Source of the DNA: GCA-002790365 sp964486645
GTDB taxonomy: Bacteria > Bacteroidota > Ignavibacteria > Ignavibacteriales > Ignavibacteriaceae
Assembly (NCBI GenBank): GCA_964486645.1
Contig: CAZAOG010000152.1
Coordinates: 1 to 6,010 of the forward strand
Direction of reading: 5' to 3'
Length of the DNA: 6,010 bases
Part shown: in pieces, positions 4,659-6,010 of the stretch
Layout: every line of letters begins with the position of its first letter
How positions within the stretch are numbered: the stretch's first letter is position 1
Notes under the pieces: model-generated
Told to the model about the DNA's origin: nothing
Seen by the model: the letters and a program-made list of their open reading frames with translations, nothing else
Database searches by the model: none
Position numbers and translations under genes: made by a program

Positions 4659-6010
4659 CTATCGCAGGAGGATCATTTTCTTTACTTTGTGAAAATCTTT
4701 AGCATTTATTGTATATAAATAAACACCGCTTGCAAGATTACTTGCATCAAAGTTTACTGAGTAACTGCCTTTTGTTTGTTCCTTATTAACAAGTACTGCT
4801 ACTTCTCTACCCAAAGTGTCATATACCTTTATACTTACAAACCCGCTTTCTTTTATCTGATATTGTATAACTGTAGAGGGATTAAATGGGTTTGGGTAAT
4901 TGTTTATTGAGTTTTCTTTTATTTCATTATTGATTACAAGTAATTCATTTTCATTTCCTCTATTTGCTATGGGTGTTATTCTACCTTGCTTACCGAATAT
5001 ACTTAAATAACTTGGGTCTGCATAAGTGGAATCTATTACATAAAAAGCTCTAACATCATAATAAAGTAGATCATCCGTATAACCCGATGTTATTGTATAC
5101 TGCTGATCAACATAGGTGGTTGTAGAACTATTCACCGTTGCTATTTTTACCGGATTGCCCATAACTCCGTTGTGTTTTACTTTACGCCAAATCTGATAAG
5201 CTGCAACATAGGTATTTGGGTTAAGAGTCCAATAAAGTGTAACTTTTTGACCGACAATATCATTAAAATAAAGATTGCGGGTGTTATTGTTTGGTTTACC
5301 TTTAAAATAAGCAGTATAAACCCTATTACTGTCCGGTGTAAAAACTCTGCTGCTTGTAGTATTACCGTCAAACCAGTGGTCAAATGTCCAATCCATTCCG
5401 CTCGTTGTGTTTGGTACTGCCGTTATGGAAATAGTTTTATATTGTTCAACAGTTGTATAAAAAATAGAATTTTGAGAAACACTGTTTACCGTTATAACAC
5501 CGCCTGTACTTCCGTCAGAGAATTGATTCTTTACTGTAATATTGTATTCGTTAAGGAAATTAGCTATGTAAGTACCACTAGTTGTATCAATAGAAATATT
5601 CCTTAAAGAACTATTATTGTTTGTAGGCCCACTCCAACTATTAAATCTTCTCATAAAAGTACCGGAACCATCCGTAAATATCTGGTCAATTGCCTCAAGT
5701 GTGTGCGGAAATGTATTTTCTTCCCAAGTAAAAGTCTTACCGTTCACACCTATACTATCATATTGTGTACCGTCTACTTTTATACTTCCTCCACCAAAAC
5801 TGTTTTTAACCGTAATTGTATGTTCAATCCAGTTATATACGGTTGTTCCCAAAGAAATTCCTCTATTATCAAACTCTATATTGAAAACATCATTTATAAA
5901 AGAAATTAAGAAATCGGCACCTCCAAGTCCTTGGCTAAAACTAGGGATATACAAAGAAGTGAATTTATTTCCCACTCTTAAATAATAACTACCCGGTGCA
6001 ATGGGTCCGA
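4659..6010 (-). CDS. T9SS-exported multidomain protein, N-terminus beyond the right edge
   Basis: Only the C-terminal part is present. A GTG at 5975 could be read as a start, giving 438 residues, but the frame stays open to 6010 with coding-like residues (GPIAPGSYYLRVGNK), so the true start lies outside. Numbering from 5975, two tandem beta-repeats run from about 51-143 and 143-227. They begin with matching HTITVKNSF and YNITVKNQF, and each contains a (F-N-S/F-D-H)-W motif followed by TY-I/T-A-N/Y-F, as in bacterial surface repeats of the InlB-B/Flg_new type. An Fn3-like domain follows (about 228-316; TLYWTL, YQIWRKV, YYDVRAFYV). The C-terminus (357-438) is a T9SS sorting domain. The protein should therefore cross the outer membrane and be released or attached at the surface. 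No enzyme domain is visible; one may lie upstream. The repeats look like adhesion or spacer modules. Confidence 0.9.
   Translation of the reverse strand, partial: GPIAPGSYYLRVGNKFTSLYIPSFSQGLGGADFLISFINDVFNIEFDNRGISLGTTVYNWIEHTITVKNSFGGGSIKVDGTQYDSIGVNGKTFTWEENTFPHTLEAIDQIFTDGSGTFMRRFNSWSGPTNNNSSLRNISIDTTSGTYIANFLNEYNITVKNQFSDGSTGGVITVNSVSQNSIFYTTVEQYKTISITAVPNTTSGMDWTFDHWFDGNTTSSRVFTPDSNRVYTAYFKGKPNNNTRNLYFNDIVGQKVTLYWTLNPNTYVAAYQIWRKVKHNGVMGNPVKIATVNSSTTTYVDQQYTITSGYTDDLLYYDVRAFYVIDSTYADPSYLSIFGKQGRITPIANRGNENELLVINNEIKENSINNYPNPFNPSTVIQYQIKESGFVSIKVYDTLGREVAVLVNKEQTKGSYSVNFDASNLASGVYLYTINAKDFHKVKKMILLR
4662..4907 (-). other. T9SS type A C-terminal sorting domain
   Basis: The last 82 residues begin NYPNPFNPST, continue through VSIKVYDTLGREVAVL, GSYSVNFDASNLASGVYLY and end KVKKMILLR. 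This is the full pattern of the Por-secretion type A sorting domain (TIGR04183-like): the proline-rich opening, LGREV strand, LASGVY(L/I)Y turn and basic KK-hydrophobic-R end. It directs substrates already in the periplasm through the type IX translocon and is normally cleaved off. Confidence 0.93.
5295..5825 (-). repeat. Two tandem protein-level beta-repeats in the T9SS protein
   Basis: Two copies of about 85-93 residues (5547-5825 and 5295-5549) each open with an ITVKN-(S/Q)-F strand, a Gly-rich turn and a V-D-G/V-N-S strand, then carry a Trp-centred motif and end with a TYIANF or TYTAYF strand. Copies are diverged at residue level, so the duplication is old. Confidence 0.65.

Noticed and set aside
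5172..5985. Several plus-strand open frames and one more minus-strand frame (5177-5383)
   Set aside because: They overlap the T9SS protein, whose frame has clear repeats, an Fn3-like domain and a sorting domain. The alternative peptides are low-complexity, Cys/Ile/Asn-rich and domain-free.

Overview
This AT-rich window carries four complete protein genes, one gene cut by the right edge, and a 480-base gene-free left end rich in palindromes. The best taxonomic clue is the C-terminus of the rightmost protein: a type IX secretion (T9SS) type A sorting domain beginning NYPNPFNPST. That form is typical of the Bacteroidetes/Ignavibacteria/Chlorobi side of the FCB group. A-rich, weak ribosome binding sites and Bacteroidetes-style promoter matches agree. 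The exact lineage, perhaps Ignavibacteria-like, is inference.

Layout: bases 1-480 hold no gene. They contain a 104-base element of three palindromes arranged with exact mirror symmetry (105-208), which looks like a REP/BIME-type repeat, then a second palindrome cluster (229-283) and a candidate promoter. Then come three plus-strand genes: a LytTR response regulator (481-1317), a lipoprotein resembling the TTHB210-like/DUF5602 family (1405-2223), and an exported PQQ-type sorbosone/aldose dehydrogenase (2224-3360). The last two abut (TAA then ATG) and form an operon. The 87 bases before the lipoprotein contain overlapping hairpins, a promoter-like sequence and a ribosome binding site partly inside a stem. 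A hairpin at 3362-3393 separates the plus genes from a convergent minus-strand block. That block holds a lipoprotein with about seven propeller-type repeats (3434-4513) and a T9SS-exported protein with tandem beta-repeats and an Fn3-like domain (4659 to the right edge, N-terminus missing).

Working model: every protein except the regulator appears to be exported. The lipoprotein and dehydrogenase probably act together in the periplasm or at the outer membrane on a sugar or aldehyde, feeding electrons to PQQ. The LytTR regulator next door might control them, but nothing in the sequence proves it and no partner histidine kinase is present. The two minus-strand genes look like unrelated cell-surface proteins. 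No CRISPR, tRNA, rRNA or transposase gene was seen. The least explained items are the symmetric palindrome element, the leader of the lipoprotein/dehydrogenase operon, and the lipoprotein, whose family histidines appear to be replaced.
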